DNA of 64,000 bases from an uncultured Steroidobacter sp. (GCF_937958065.1 NZ_CALFXI010000061.1:1-64000); one strand, 5' to 3'. Shown: positions 24,954 to 33,435, numbered from the stretch's first letter. Made by a program: numbers and translations. The notes: generated by a model from the letters alone, not told the origin.

Positions 24954-27900
24954 ATGGTCGCGAAACAGGTCATCGCCGGCGTTGTGGCGGCCGTGCTTTC
25001 CGGCAGTGGGTGGGCCGGGACGGCACTTGCTCAGCACGCGCGCGAACAGGCGCCAGCCGCGCATGAGTATGTTCTCGATATCCCCCGCCTGCCCATCATC
25101 GAGGCGTTGAAGGAATTCACGACCCAGACCGGCCTGTTGATCAGCTTCTGGCCAGATGCACAGACGGATCAGACCCGGCTCGTAGGGCCGCTGCGCGGCA
25201 AGTTCACCGCGGAAGTGGCATTGACCCGACTGTTGGCCGAGAGCGGGCTGGCCTATCGCCGTACCAACGATCGTTCGCTCGTGGTCATGGCGCCGTCTCT
25301 GCTCGGCGCGCCACGCAACGGCGTGACCGGCTCGGATCGAGATCGAAGCCGGCTGGCCGAGGGGCAACCCTATCTGCAACAGCGGAAACATCCTCCCGCG
25401 CCAACTATGATGGCCATTGACCGGCCGGGCGCGGGTGCGAACATCGACCCTGCTGTCGAGCGGGTCGATGAAGTGATCGTCACCGGCTCGCGTATCGAGC
25501 GCAGTGGCGAAGGGCCGGCGCCAGTGCAGGTGTTTACACGCAGCATGATCGAAGAGCTCGGTGCGGCTTCGATTCCGGACGTGTTGCGCTACACGCCGCA
25601 GCAACCCTTCACTCGCGCCGAGCACTACTACAACAGCGGTGCGCAATACTCACAAATGCGCGGCATCGGCGTCGACACGACGCTGATCCTCATCAACGGT
25701 CGGCGCGTCGCGCCGACATCGAACAGTCTGACGCTCAATGGCTTCGATCTGAACAGCATTCCTCTGGCGGCAGTGGATCGGATCGAAGTGCTGTCGGATT
25801 CCGCTTCGGCCATCTACGGCGCCGATGCCATGGGCGGCGTCATCAACGTGGTGCTGAAGAAGGACATCCCTCGCCCGGTGCTCGACATGCAGTACGGCGG
25901 TGCCAGTGGCGGCGCGGATCTGTTGCGCACTTCGTTCAGCGCGGGTTACGACACCGAGCGACTTCGAACCACGGTGATCTTCGATTACTACGAGCGCGAT
26001 TTTCTGTTGGGCTCCGAGCGCGATCTGTGGCGCGACCAGGACTACTCGCGTCATGGCGGGCTGGACTATCGCTCGATGGCGGGCGTCCCCGGCACAGTGA
26101 GCTCATTGCACGGGGACAATCTGCCTGGCTTGTCATCCTCCTTCGCGATGGTGCCCGAAGGCAGTCGTGGCCTCGGTCTGACGCCGCAGGATTTCGCCGC
26201 AACCGCTGGCATGCGCAATCGAACCAGCACGTTGAGCACGCTCAGCATCGTGCCGCAGGCGAAGCAACGCAGCCTGGCGCTGTTCGGCGAGTACGATGTG
26301 ACGCCGGATCTGGTGGCGTTCGCCGAGGTGCTCTATACCAATCGGCAGACGATTTCGCAGGAGGGACTGTACCCGGTGCAGAGCGCACTGGTGCCGGCGA
26401 ACAATCCGTTCAATCCCTTCCAGCAGCCGGTGCTGGTGGATTTCATTCTGGATGGCATCGAGCCGCGTCGCTTCGAGCACGATATGAACTGGCTGCGCGG
26501 CGCGTTCGGGCTGCGAGGCTCGCTGAGTTCCGCATGGCAGTGGGAGGTTGCAGCGCTGGCCAGCACCGAGAGTGGTGATGCTCGCAGCACCATCGAGGTC
26601 AGTGCCGAGCGCATCAGCGAGGCGCTCGCGCAAACGGACCCAGCGCGCGCATTGAATCCCTTTGTCGATGGGCCCGCCGGCAGCAAGGAGTTGCTGGACT
26701 CGCTCATCGAGCGGGACCATGACCGCCATTTCTCGCGAGGCCGGCAGCTTTCTGCGTTCGTGCACGGCGACTTGTTCGACTTGCCAGCCGGTCCGATTCG
26801 AGCCGTGGTCGGGGGCGAGTGGCGCGATGAAACGATGATCTATGACGACCGGGCGCTGCCCGTCAACGATGGTCGTGACATGCGCGCCGCGTTTACCGAA
26901 CTGCGCATCCCGCTGCTCGGGTCTACTGCAGCGAACGATCGGGATGTCCTGTCGATGACAATGGCCGCGCGGCTCGACCATTACAGCGACTTCGGCAGCT
27001 CGCTGAATCCACAAATCGGCTTGATGTGGCAGCCGACCCAGGACATTTTGTTGCGCGGTTCGTATAGCACCAGCTTCCGGCCGCCGTCACTGTTCGAACT
27101 GCATGCGCCGCGCACCACGGTAACGAACTCCGGCGTGGCTGATCCGGCGCGCAATGACGCCTTGAGCACGGTGACGTTCGTCGCCGGCGGCAATCCGAAT
27201 CTCCGGCCGATCGAAGCCGACTCGATGACGACGGGGTTTGTGCTGACGCCGAGCGCGCTGCCCGGGCTGCAGCTGCTGACGAACTACTGGAGGATCAATA
27301 CCGATCATCGTGTCACGTTCGTCCACTTCACTTCGCTGCTGTCCAACGAGGCGGCATTCCGCGACCGCATCGTGCGCGATGTGCCGAGCGAGGCTGATAT
27401 CGCCGCGGGCATTCCCGGCAAGCTGCTGCAGCTGGACGTGTCCCGAATGAACTTCGGCCGGCTGACCACGAGCGGCATCGACGTGCAGGCAAAGTACCAA
27501 CGCAGCACGGGTTGGGGAGACGTTACGACGCGTCTGTCCGCCACGTGGGTCAACGAGTTCACGGCCGTGGACGTGCCGAAGACGCCAGCGGTCGATCGCG
27601 TCGGCATCGCCAATCCCGCCGGCTCCATCCCGCGTTGGCGCGTGGTCGGCAGCATCGGCTGGAAACGCGACGGCTTCGGTCTGTCGACGACGCTGGATTG
27701 GCTGCCCGGCTACATGGACGCGAACGCAACCGGGCCCACGGGTCGCCGCCTGCCTGCGCGCACACTCGTGGATGTCCAGGCGAGTATTGCACTGGACGAA
27801 GTGCTCGGTCCGAGTCCGGTCTGCGACGACCTGAAGCTGCAACTCGGCGTGAAGAACCTGACCGACGAGCTGCCGCCATTCTCTGAAATCGGGTTCGCAT

Positions 27901-27971
27901 CCGGTTTCGATTCCACGCAGGGCGATCTCGTCGGCCGCTTCAGTTATCTACGGCTCTCCAAGGGGTTCTGA
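24954..27971 (+). CDS. TonB-dependent outer-membrane receptor with STN signalling domain (copy 2)
   Basis: About 1005 residues from ATG 24954 (GGGGAAG upstream, then a signal peptide MVAKQVIAGVVAAVLSGSG); the open frame extends to a GTG at 24882. STN domain about 37-110 (YVLDIPRLPIIEALKEFTTQTG), a linker of about 60 residues, a plug with TTLILINGRRVAPTS and DRIEVLSDSASAIYGADAMGG, and a barrel ending LRLSKGF. Strongly similar to the receptor at 7555 through plug and barrel. Its stop is only two bases from the stop of the lasso cyclase gene on the other strand. In known proteobacterial lasso clusters such receptors take up the mature peptide; that role is inferred here. Confidence 0.95.
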   Translation: MVAKQVIAGVVAAVLSGSGWAGTALAQHAREQAPAAHEYVLDIPRLPIIEALKEFTTQTGLLISFWPDAQTDQTRLVGPLRGKFTAEVALTRLLAESGLAYRRTNDRSLVVMAPSLLGAPRNGVTGSDRDRSRLAEGQPYLQQRKHPPAPTMMAIDRPGAGANIDPAVERVDEVIVTGSRIERSGEGPAPVQVFTRSMIEELGAASIPDVLRYTPQQPFTRAEHYYNSGAQYSQMRGIGVDTTLILINGRRVAPTSNSLTLNGFDLNSIPLAAVDRIEVLSDSASAIYGADAMGGVINVVLKKDIPRPVLDMQYGGASGGADLLRTSFSAGYDTERLRTTVIFDYYERDFLLGSERDLWRDQDYSRHGGLDYRSMAGVPGTVSSLHGDNLPGLSSSFAMVPEGSRGLGLTPQDFAATAGMRNRTSTLSTLSIVPQAKQRSLALFGEYDVTPDLVAFAEVLYTNRQTISQEGLYPVQSALVPANNPFNPFQQPVLVDFILDGIEPRRFEHDMNWLRGAFGLRGSLSSAWQWEVAALASTESGDARSTIEVSAERISEALAQTDPARALNPFVDGPAGSKELLDSLIERDHDRHFSRGRQLSAFVHGDLFDLPAGPIRAVVGGEWRDETMIYDDRALPVNDGRDMRAAFTELRIPLLGSTAANDRDVLSMTMAARLDHYSDFGSSLNPQIGLMWQPTQDILLRGSYSTSFRPPSLFELHAPRTTVTNSGVADPARNDALSTVTFVAGGNPNLRPIEADSMTTGFVLTPSALPGLQLLTNYWRINTDHRVTFVHFTSLLSNEAAFRDRIVRDVPSEADIAAGIPGKLLQLDVSRMNFGRLTTSGIDVQAKYQRSTGWGDVTTRLSATWVNEFTAVDVPKTPAVDRVGIANPAGSIPRWRVVGSIGWKRDGFGLSTTLDWLPGYMDANATGPTGRRLPARTLVDVQASIALDEVLGPSPVCDDLKLQLGVKNLTDELPPFSEIGFASGFDSTQGDLVGRFSYLRLSKGF

Positions 27972-27973
27972 TT

Positions 27974-29827
27974 TCAGCTAGGCTGGAGTGGCGAGCCGCC
28001 GAGCCAGTGCCGCGCCCACAGCTCCGAGTCCAGGTGACGGAAGATCTCACCTGGGTACACCGTGCTCTTGGTAGGGCCGGCGGACAACACTTCTTCGAGC
28101 AGCGGCCGATCCAGCAGGCCATTGCGCGCGAGTACGCCATCCAGCAATGTTTCTTTCAGGAACGGACGCTCGCGTTCGAGCAGCTGATCATGGAAGCCGG
28201 GCGCGCGATCCTTCCACAGGCGCCGGAGGATCGGCTCCGGCGTTTCCGCCACGAACGCCACCCGCGCCAGGCCCCGATCGCGACCGCGATGGAAATGCGT
28301 GTGAATCGGAATCCGCAGCAACAACTCGATCACCGGCTGCGAATACAGCGGCGAGACGACTTCCGGCACCGGCGCATCGACAGGCGCGGCGATGGTGTAG
28401 TAGTCCGGCGTCATCAGCAGCGTGCCGATCCGCCTGATCTTGTCCCAGGGCACGCGGCGCTGATCTCGAAACCAGGGATGCGTGACCCTGTGGTGGCCGT
28501 CGAAGGCTTGCTTGATATCGGGGCTGACCAGCTGACTGGCGGCGAGGATGCGATCGCGCGGGGTGCCCGTGTTGTGGTTGGTCAGCACCCGGCGGACCGC
28601 TGTGCTCAACACCGCCCAGCTCGATTTTTCGGTGAGCAGCGCGACTTGCGAGGCCAGGCGGAACAGCCGAGGAGTGAAGCCATGTTGGCGCAGGAACTCC
28701 GGAACCGCATACGCCAGCGAGTCGCTGCAAAACCCGGAATCGCCGCCGTCACCGCTGAAGATCGCGGTGGCCTGCGTGCGCTCGATCAACTCCCGCTCGA
28801 TGCTGTGGCGCTGGATGAAGCCCAGCAGCGGCGAGGGTTCGGCCGAGGGCGGCATGCGCAGTCCCAGCGTCAGATCCAGATCGAGAGCGTGCAATGGATA
28901 TTCGATGTGCTCACAGCCGGCATGCGCGGCAGCGAGCCGCGCCCAGGGCCGCTCGTCGGAACGGCCGATCGGACTGAAGTAGGTGTAAGCGGTGAATCGT
29001 TCGGTGGTGCCCTTGAGGCAGCCCGCGACGATGGATGAGTCCAGGCCGCCCGACAGTCTCAACAACACGGAGCGATGCATTCCTGCCAGGCTGGCGGTAG
29101 CGGATTTGATCACGCTGTGCATGGCCTGCGCGGCGGTTTGCGGATCCTCGATGAGATCCCGGGCGCCGGTGTAAGAGAACGGTGTCCAGTACATTTGGCT
29201 GGTGCTCTGCCAGCCTGCGCTGTCGCGTCGAAACTCGACGCATTCGCCTCGCCGGACCGGCGCCGCTTCGTTGAGCGACGATGTGTCCAGGAAGCTGCTG
29301 CCCGTCATCATGTGCGAACGAAGGAACGTTTCGTTGGCAGTGAAGCGCAGCAGATGCAGATCCAGGCAGTCGCCAATGCGTGAGAAGAAGATGCTCACGC
29401 CGCGAAACTCGGTGCGCAGACAAGGCAGCGAGCCTGTCGGATCCTTCAGTACCCACTTGGATCCATTGGGGTCGTGGCCGAACGCGACATAGTCGCCCCA
29501 GGCATGATCGATCAGCCAGCGGCCGCGACTGCGCACAAACTCATGACTCTGCGTCGCGCCGAAATGAAACCCTCGATCCGGTGCGGGAGAAAACAGGTCA
29601 CGGCTGCGAGCCAGCAGCGAGCCTATGACGATGCCGCCGTGGTCGCCTACCGGATGCAGTTGGAGCGCGGCGTCGCGCACGCCGGCGCAAAGCACCTGCA
29701 TGCCTGGCGCCGAAAACTCTTCCCGCCAGGCAGCGGAGCTCTGGCGCAACCGCCCGGCGATCAGTTGCGCTGTTTCCTGTTGTCGTGGATTCGTCTCGTC
29801 CCACACCATCCCCAGATATCGAAACAT
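27974..29827 (-). CDS. Lasso-peptide macrolactam synthetase (C protein, asparagine-synthetase-like)
   Basis: About 617 residues from ATG 29827 (AAGGAG seven bases upstream). The N-terminal half is a degenerate class II glutamine-amidotransferase fold. The C-terminal half is the ATP-pyrophosphatase synthetase domain, with the PP-loop LRLSGGLDSSIVAGCL at about 257-272. Lasso C proteins adenylate the side-chain carboxylate of the ring Asp/Glu and close the macrolactam with the core's N-terminal amine. The assignment rests on the neighbouring B gene (21 bases upstream) and precursor gene; alone it would only be called asparagine synthase-like. It is last in the operon lasA-lasB-lasC and convergent with the TonB receptor. 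Confidence 0.9.
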   Translation of the reverse strand: MFRYLGMVWDETNPRQQETAQLIAGRLRQSSAAWREEFSAPGMQVLCAGVRDAALQLHPVGDHGGIVIGSLLARSRDLFSPAPDRGFHFGATQSHEFVRSRGRWLIDHAWGDYVAFGHDPNGSKWVLKDPTGSLPCLRTEFRGVSIFFSRIGDCLDLHLLRFTANETFLRSHMMTGSSFLDTSSLNEAAPVRRGECVEFRRDSAGWQSTSQMYWTPFSYTGARDLIEDPQTAAQAMHSVIKSATASLAGMHRSVLLRLSGGLDSSIVAGCLKGTTERFTAYTYFSPIGRSDERPWARLAAAHAGCEHIEYPLHALDLDLTLGLRMPPSAEPSPLLGFIQRHSIERELIERTQATAIFSGDGGDSGFCSDSLAYAVPEFLRQHGFTPRLFRLASQVALLTEKSSWAVLSTAVRRVLTNHNTGTPRDRILAASQLVSPDIKQAFDGHHRVTHPWFRDQRRVPWDKIRRIGTLLMTPDYYTIAAPVDAPVPEVVSPLYSQPVIELLLRIPIHTHFHRGRDRGLARVAFVAETPEPILRRLWKDRAPGFHDQLLERERPFLKETLLDGVLARNGLLDRPLLEEVLSAGPTKSTVYPGEIFRHLDSELWARHWLGGSPLQPS

Positions 29828-29848
29828 CGCCACGCTCCTTCGCGCGGT

Positions 29849-30586
29849 TCAGATCGCCAGAATGGGGGTGTACTCGCAGACCTGTTCGGGATTGGCGTCG
29901 AGGAGCAGTGTTCCTTGCTGTACCCAGCTGTGTGCCGCCCATGGCTTGGTGCGCACGCCGATCACCCACGTCGGGTACACGTCGTAATGAGACAGGAACC
30001 GGACCAGCGCCAATGCATGGAACAAACATTGATCGCGGGCCGCAAAAGTGTGCGGGCGCAGCCGGCGAAAGATGCCGACCAGCTCGATGGCGCGCTCGTT
30101 GTCGAACGGCGCGCCGGCGACGTTCTTCTGTTTGCCGATGTCCTCGGCGACCAGAAAAAGCGTGCGGGAGCGCACTGACTGTCGGGCCCAGGTACATGCG
30201 CGCAGAAAGCTCATGAGATGCCGCCAGCGGATCGACGATTTCCGGTCGACTTCATGGCCGACACTGGTGAGCAGACTGTCGAGGTCCACTTGGGTGGGCG
30301 TGAATGCGGCGGGCTCCGGGGCGCTGTTACTGAGCAGGCCGGCCTGGACCAGCTGGTCCGCGATCCTTACCGCATCCTCGACGGGCAGCGGCTCGGCATC
30401 GCTGGCGAAACTGGCGGGCGCAGCCGCGAGGCTCTGCCAGTTCCCGGCGAGTGCGCGTAGCGCGATCGTTTCCTTGCGCCCGACTCCAAAATAGCGATTG
30501 CGCCGCAGGTCCAGTAACACGGTGCCCGTTGCTGTCGAGCACGCCCGCACGTGCGACGGCAGCCAGTACGCTTTTTCAGTGTGCAT
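29849..30586 (-). CDS. Lasso-peptide B protein (fused leader-recognition element and transglutaminase-like protease)
   Basis: 245 residues from ATG 30586. The open frame extends to 30673, but a strong hairpin at 30635-30662 argues for the downstream start. The first ~85 residues look like the PqqD-like RiPP recognition element (LLDLRRNRYFGVG...IADQLVQAGLL) that binds the leader. The rest is the B2 cysteine protease that removes it. A plausible catalytic triad is Cys187 (ARDQCLFHAL), His219 (WAAHSWV) and Asp230 (LLLDANP). B1 and B2 fused in one chain is the usual proteobacterial form. It should process the precursor at 30710 and, by leader similarity, the one at 10448. Confidence 0.9.
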   Translation of the reverse strand: MHTEKAYWLPSHVRACSTATGTVLLDLRRNRYFGVGRKETIALRALAGNWQSLAAAPASFASDAEPLPVEDAVRIADQLVQAGLLSNSAPEPAAFTPTQVDLDSLLTSVGHEVDRKSSIRWRHLMSFLRACTWARQSVRSRTLFLVAEDIGKQKNVAGAPFDNERAIELVGIFRRLRPHTFAARDQCLFHALALVRFLSHYDVYPTWVIGVRTKPWAAHSWVQQGTLLLDANPEQVCEYTPILAI

Positions 30587-30634
30587 GGCCAGACTGCCAG
30601 AAATCGTCCCACCCGCTCTCGCCGTTTCTTGTCT

Positions 30635-30662
30635 GGCCGGGCTCGCCAAGCGAGGCCCGGCC
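30635..30662 (-). promoter_or_regulatory. Hairpin between lasso precursor and B gene
   Basis: Strong imperfect inverted repeat (GGCCGGG...CCCGGCC continuing into CTCGC/GCGAG, one bulged C, 3-base loop) in the precursor-B intergenic stretch. No T-run follows. In several characterised proteobacterial lasso operons a comparable hairpin lies after the precursor gene and keeps precursor mRNA in excess; the same role is inferred here. Confidence 0.6.
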
Positions 30663-30709
30663 ATCGATCTCACTTCATTGCTGAATGATTGTCCTTGAGG
30701 GACGGCCCT

Positions 30710-30841
30710 TCAAGGTACTCTTTCCCCCAGCAGAAATATCGAATCGTAAACCATCGGGTACAAGCCGAATTGCCGGGTTTCGATGGTCGCATCGCCGAGA
30801 TCGAGCAGCTCGATCTCCGTTTCTTCTTTCAGTTCCGTCAT
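30710..30841 (-). CDS. Lasso-peptide precursor
   Basis: Forty-three codons, ATG with GAGGGA seven bases upstream, stop TGA 123 bases before the B gene start. The acidic leader (MTELKEETEIELLDLGDATI) ends in ETRQ. The remaining 19 residues are FGLYPMVYDSIFLLGERVP. An Asp stands nine residues from the Phe, and ten from the Gln. Leader shape DLGDAxxET matches proteobacterial lasso precursors, in which Thr is normally two residues before the cleavage site. Applying that rule gives Gln1/Asp10; the precursor at 10448 shares TRQ-aromatic-x7-Asp-Ser, so Phe1/Asp9 (ring of nine) is equally or more plausible. Gly3 as residue 1 would give a ring of eight. First gene of the minus-strand operon with B and C. 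Confidence 0.88.
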   Translation of the reverse strand: MTELKEETEIELLDLGDATIETRQFGLYPMVYDSIFLLGERVP

Positions 30842-31387
30842 GATCTTTCCCTCGATGAAGCAACAGTCGTCCTGCGTTGCCAACGCTGCAATGTTTGCGA
30901 TCGGACGTCAATATACCTGGGAGCGGTCGAGCAAATATTTTCTTCCGCAGCCGATCGGATAGAGATGTTTCTGCCGTTTCGTATTAAGTAACACCCCTCA
31001 GTGGGGCACTCACGGAGCGTTGCGCGCGAAGCAAAAAGCGCAACGCCTGTCACTGCCGCGATTCCTTCGACTATCGAGGAAATAGACGCGGCGCCCGCCG
31101 CGGAAGGAAGGGCTATGGCATGTTCCGACCAGGAGGGATGCCATGGTCGGGCTCAGAGCGCATCGGCGGGACGCTGTCAGTCACTGCAAACCCTGCGCGA
31201 GGCTTTGCAGCGTTCAGGGCCGATCGCCCAGGGGTTCGCGCAGTGACGATTGCGGCTGGCGCTTGCCATTGTTGAGAGCGGCGCCTTGCTGGCGGCCGCA
31301 GCGATCGCGCGGGGCCTGGTCATAGCCGCCGGGGCGCTGCCGAGCTCAGCAACGCCCCATTCTTCTCCGGCCCCGACTCCCTGCTGC
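30842..31387. other. Intergenic region upstream of the lasso operon
   Basis: About 545 bases between the lasso precursor start (30841) and the end of the transposase-like gene (31388), both on the minus strand. It should hold the lasso-operon promoter; the stretch 30900-31000 is AT-richer (AAAATATTTGC on the minus strand) and is the likeliest place. No further precursor-like frame was found on either strand. Confidence 0.45.
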
Positions 31388-32395
31388 TTACACTGCCTGC
31401 CGGTCCTCGTCGTCGCCGTCACGGGCTTCGGCGGCGCCATCCCAATAGTGAATCTTCGCGCTGCCGCCGATGGGCACCAGCGGTGAAATGTCGTGCATGG
31501 CCGTGATCTTGAACAGCTCCGGCCGGCGCGTGCGATAGCGACTGATCGCCATCGACAGTGTCGATGGATCGCGACGCAGGCAGCGCGCTACTTCACTCAA
31601 TGTCGCTACACCACGTTCCGTCGCGTACCACGCGATCAAGGCACGCACCAGAGTGAACTCGCGCTGGCGTGAATTCGACAGCACCAGATCGCGTTCTACG
31701 CCCATGCGACAGGTCACGGTATGAATGATCTGATCGAGCGACGCCTTGCTGCGATAGGTGCGCGAGTTGCGAGGCAGGTTCTCCAGGAACTCGGTGCTGC
31801 CGATGACGCGCAGATCGTTCGAGCCGACGCGCTCGAACTGCACGACGTCTTCGGGCTCTGGGCAACGCGCCATGAACGTTTCGTACTCGGTGCCGCCGTC
31901 CTTGAGCTCCAGCAGTCGCAAGGCGCTGCGCGTGGTCAGCCAGGGGGTGGCGGACTGGCGCAGATACGTGCCATGGCTGGTGTGTTCAGCCGCGCCGGGA
32001 TGCTCCGCCAGCCCGCCCAATACCGGAATGTAGTGCAGATAGTGCAGCAGCTTGAGCAGGTAATGTTTCGGATCGATCAATACCGCTTTGTAACGCTGCC
32101 GGAAGAAGTGACCGGACTCGCCGATGCGACGATGCATGCTGCGCGCATAACGACTGGTGAGGCCTTGCATGATGCGGCCCACCGAGATCTCGTCGATCTG
32201 CAGGATCAGATGAATGGCTTGCGGCGTCCAGCAATAGCCGTGCACGCGCGCGTTGGTGCGACGCAGACCGGTCGCGAGCAGGCGTTCGAAGAGCGCGTAG
32301 TCTTCGGGTTGCGAAAAGATCGGATGATGCGTGTTGCCCTGTTGAACGACGTAGTACGTACCGCCCGCAACATGGAGCCGTTGCCGTCGAGACAT
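31388..32395 (-). CDS. REP-associated Y1-transposase-like protein with DnaA-like C-terminal domain
   Basis: 335 residues. The N-terminal ~190 residues follow the Y1/IS200-like (RayT) fold: MSRRQRLHVAGGTYYVVQQGN, the RIMQGLTSRYARSMHRRIGESGHFFRQRYKAVLID block and the tyrosine-containing LLKLLHYLHYIPVLGG. The usual HUH metal motif (NHFHLL in relatives) reads QAIHLI here, so the first His is Ala. The C-terminal ~100 residues (FTLVRALIAWYATERGVATLSEVARCLRRDPSTLSMAISRY) resemble the helix-turn-helix domain IV of DnaA. No terminal repeats or target duplication are visible, so it is not an insertion sequence. It is more likely a domesticated, possibly DNA-binding-only relative. Confidence 0.8.
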   Translation of the reverse strand: MSRRQRLHVAGGTYYVVQQGNTHHPIFSQPEDYALFERLLATGLRRTNARVHGYCWTPQAIHLILQIDEISVGRIMQGLTSRYARSMHRRIGESGHFFRQRYKAVLIDPKHYLLKLLHYLHYIPVLGGLAEHPGAAEHTSHGTYLRQSATPWLTTRSALRLLELKDGGTEYETFMARCPEPEDVVQFERVGSNDLRVIGSTEFLENLPRNSRTYRSKASLDQIIHTVTCRMGVERDLVLSNSRQREFTLVRALIAWYATERGVATLSEVARCLRRDPSTLSMAISRYRTRRPELFKITAMHDISPLVPIGGSAKIHYWDGAAEARDGDDEDRQAV

Positions 32396-32518
32396 CCTGC
32401 AAACCTCCTGGTGAGCTTCCCTGACCTCGAGCTCGATCGCAAGCGATCGTTGTCATGCGCTCCGTGCCAAGGACTCTAGTCTGGCGCCAAGGGACATGCA
32501 TTCATATATTTTGTTGTG

Positions 32519-33418
32519 TCAACGCTCGCTGGTGCGCGATGGCAGCGCGCGCAAACGTTGCGGATAGGTAACGTTCGATGGCACGCCTTCGCCGCTCGAC
32601 GTTTGATATTCCGAGTCCCACGGCATGACGATCATACCTTCGGCTTTGCGTATCTTGGGCAACACCGGCACGACGTCCCGCTGCGCTTCAGCAGCGAGGA
32701 TTGCATTCAGCGAAACGTGCTGTCGCACACTGGCGTCAAGCTCCATCAGGTTGTAAAGCGTCGGCCGCGAAACCTTCATCGTCCCGTCATGCGCAGCTGC
32801 GATGAGTGACGCCGGCGTCATCCAGCACATCTCGGTCGCTTCGATGCTATCCACCGTCGCGCTCTGTTCCGGCGGCAGGCTGGCGAGGAAGAAGTGGGTG
32901 TCGAATCGCTTCGGCACCAGCGATGGAGTGATCCAGTGCGACCAGTAGATCAGGCGGCGCAGGTCCAGGTGCAGGCGTTCCTCCTGCAGCGAGGTGGCAA
33001 ACAGCTCGGGTTGTGAGACGATTGCGCGCTGTCGGTCATGCAGTCGCGCCAGTCGCTCGCTTCCACAATGGTGTCCTTCCGCAGTCGTCGCCAGCAGCAC
33101 GCCCGTTTCCTCGAACGTCTCGCGAGCGGCCGCGATGGCCAGCCCCAAGCACGTAGTGGCTGGCAACGCGTTGCCTTGCAGGTCGCGCAGCCGATGGCAG
33201 CCGACGCGCGCAATCTCCGGTATCAATGCGAGCGACTGCGCCGATGTGTCGGCGGGGCACAGCGTGCCGCCCGGGAACACCCACATGCCGCCCATGAACG
33301 CGAGGTTCTCGTGTCGACGCGTCAACAGGACTTCGATCGCGCCCTGCTGTTCGCGCAGCAGAAGGATGCTGGCTGCGTGACGAGGCACGACGGGGGGCGG
33401 GCTGGTTTGTTCGGTCAC
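32519..33418 (-). CDS. Nudix hydrolase (NUDT19-like)
   Basis: 299 residues, GTG start. The N-terminal part reads AASILLLREQQGAIEVLLTRRHENLAFMGGMWVFPGGTL, and the Nudix box is completed about 40 residues later by AIAAARETFEETGVLL. The long insertion between the two halves is typical of the NUDT19/RP2p group, whose members hydrolyse CoA and acyl-CoA esters; substrate here is inferred only from that likeness. The start is 17 bases from the start of the divergent VanZ-like gene, so promoters must overlap the coding regions or one start is mis-set. Confidence 0.9.
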   Translation of the reverse strand: MTEQTSPPPVVPRHAASILLLREQQGAIEVLLTRRHENLAFMGGMWVFPGGTLCPADTSAQSLALIPEIARVGCHRLRDLQGNALPATTCLGLAIAAARETFEETGVLLATTAEGHHCGSERLARLHDRQRAIVSQPELFATSLQEERLHLDLRRLIYWSHWITPSLVPKRFDTHFFLASLPPEQSATVDSIEATEMCWMTPASLIAAAHDGTMKVSRPTLYNLMELDASVRQHVSLNAILAAEAQRDVVPVLPKIRKAEGMIVMPWDSEYQTSSGEGVPSNVTYPQRLRALPSRTSER

Positions 33419-33435
33419 GATTTCGGACTGCTCCG

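Noticed and set aside
31388..32395. Complete insertion sequence around the Y1-transposase-like gene
   Set aside because: No terminal palindromes, no accessory gene, and the HUH motif is degenerate.
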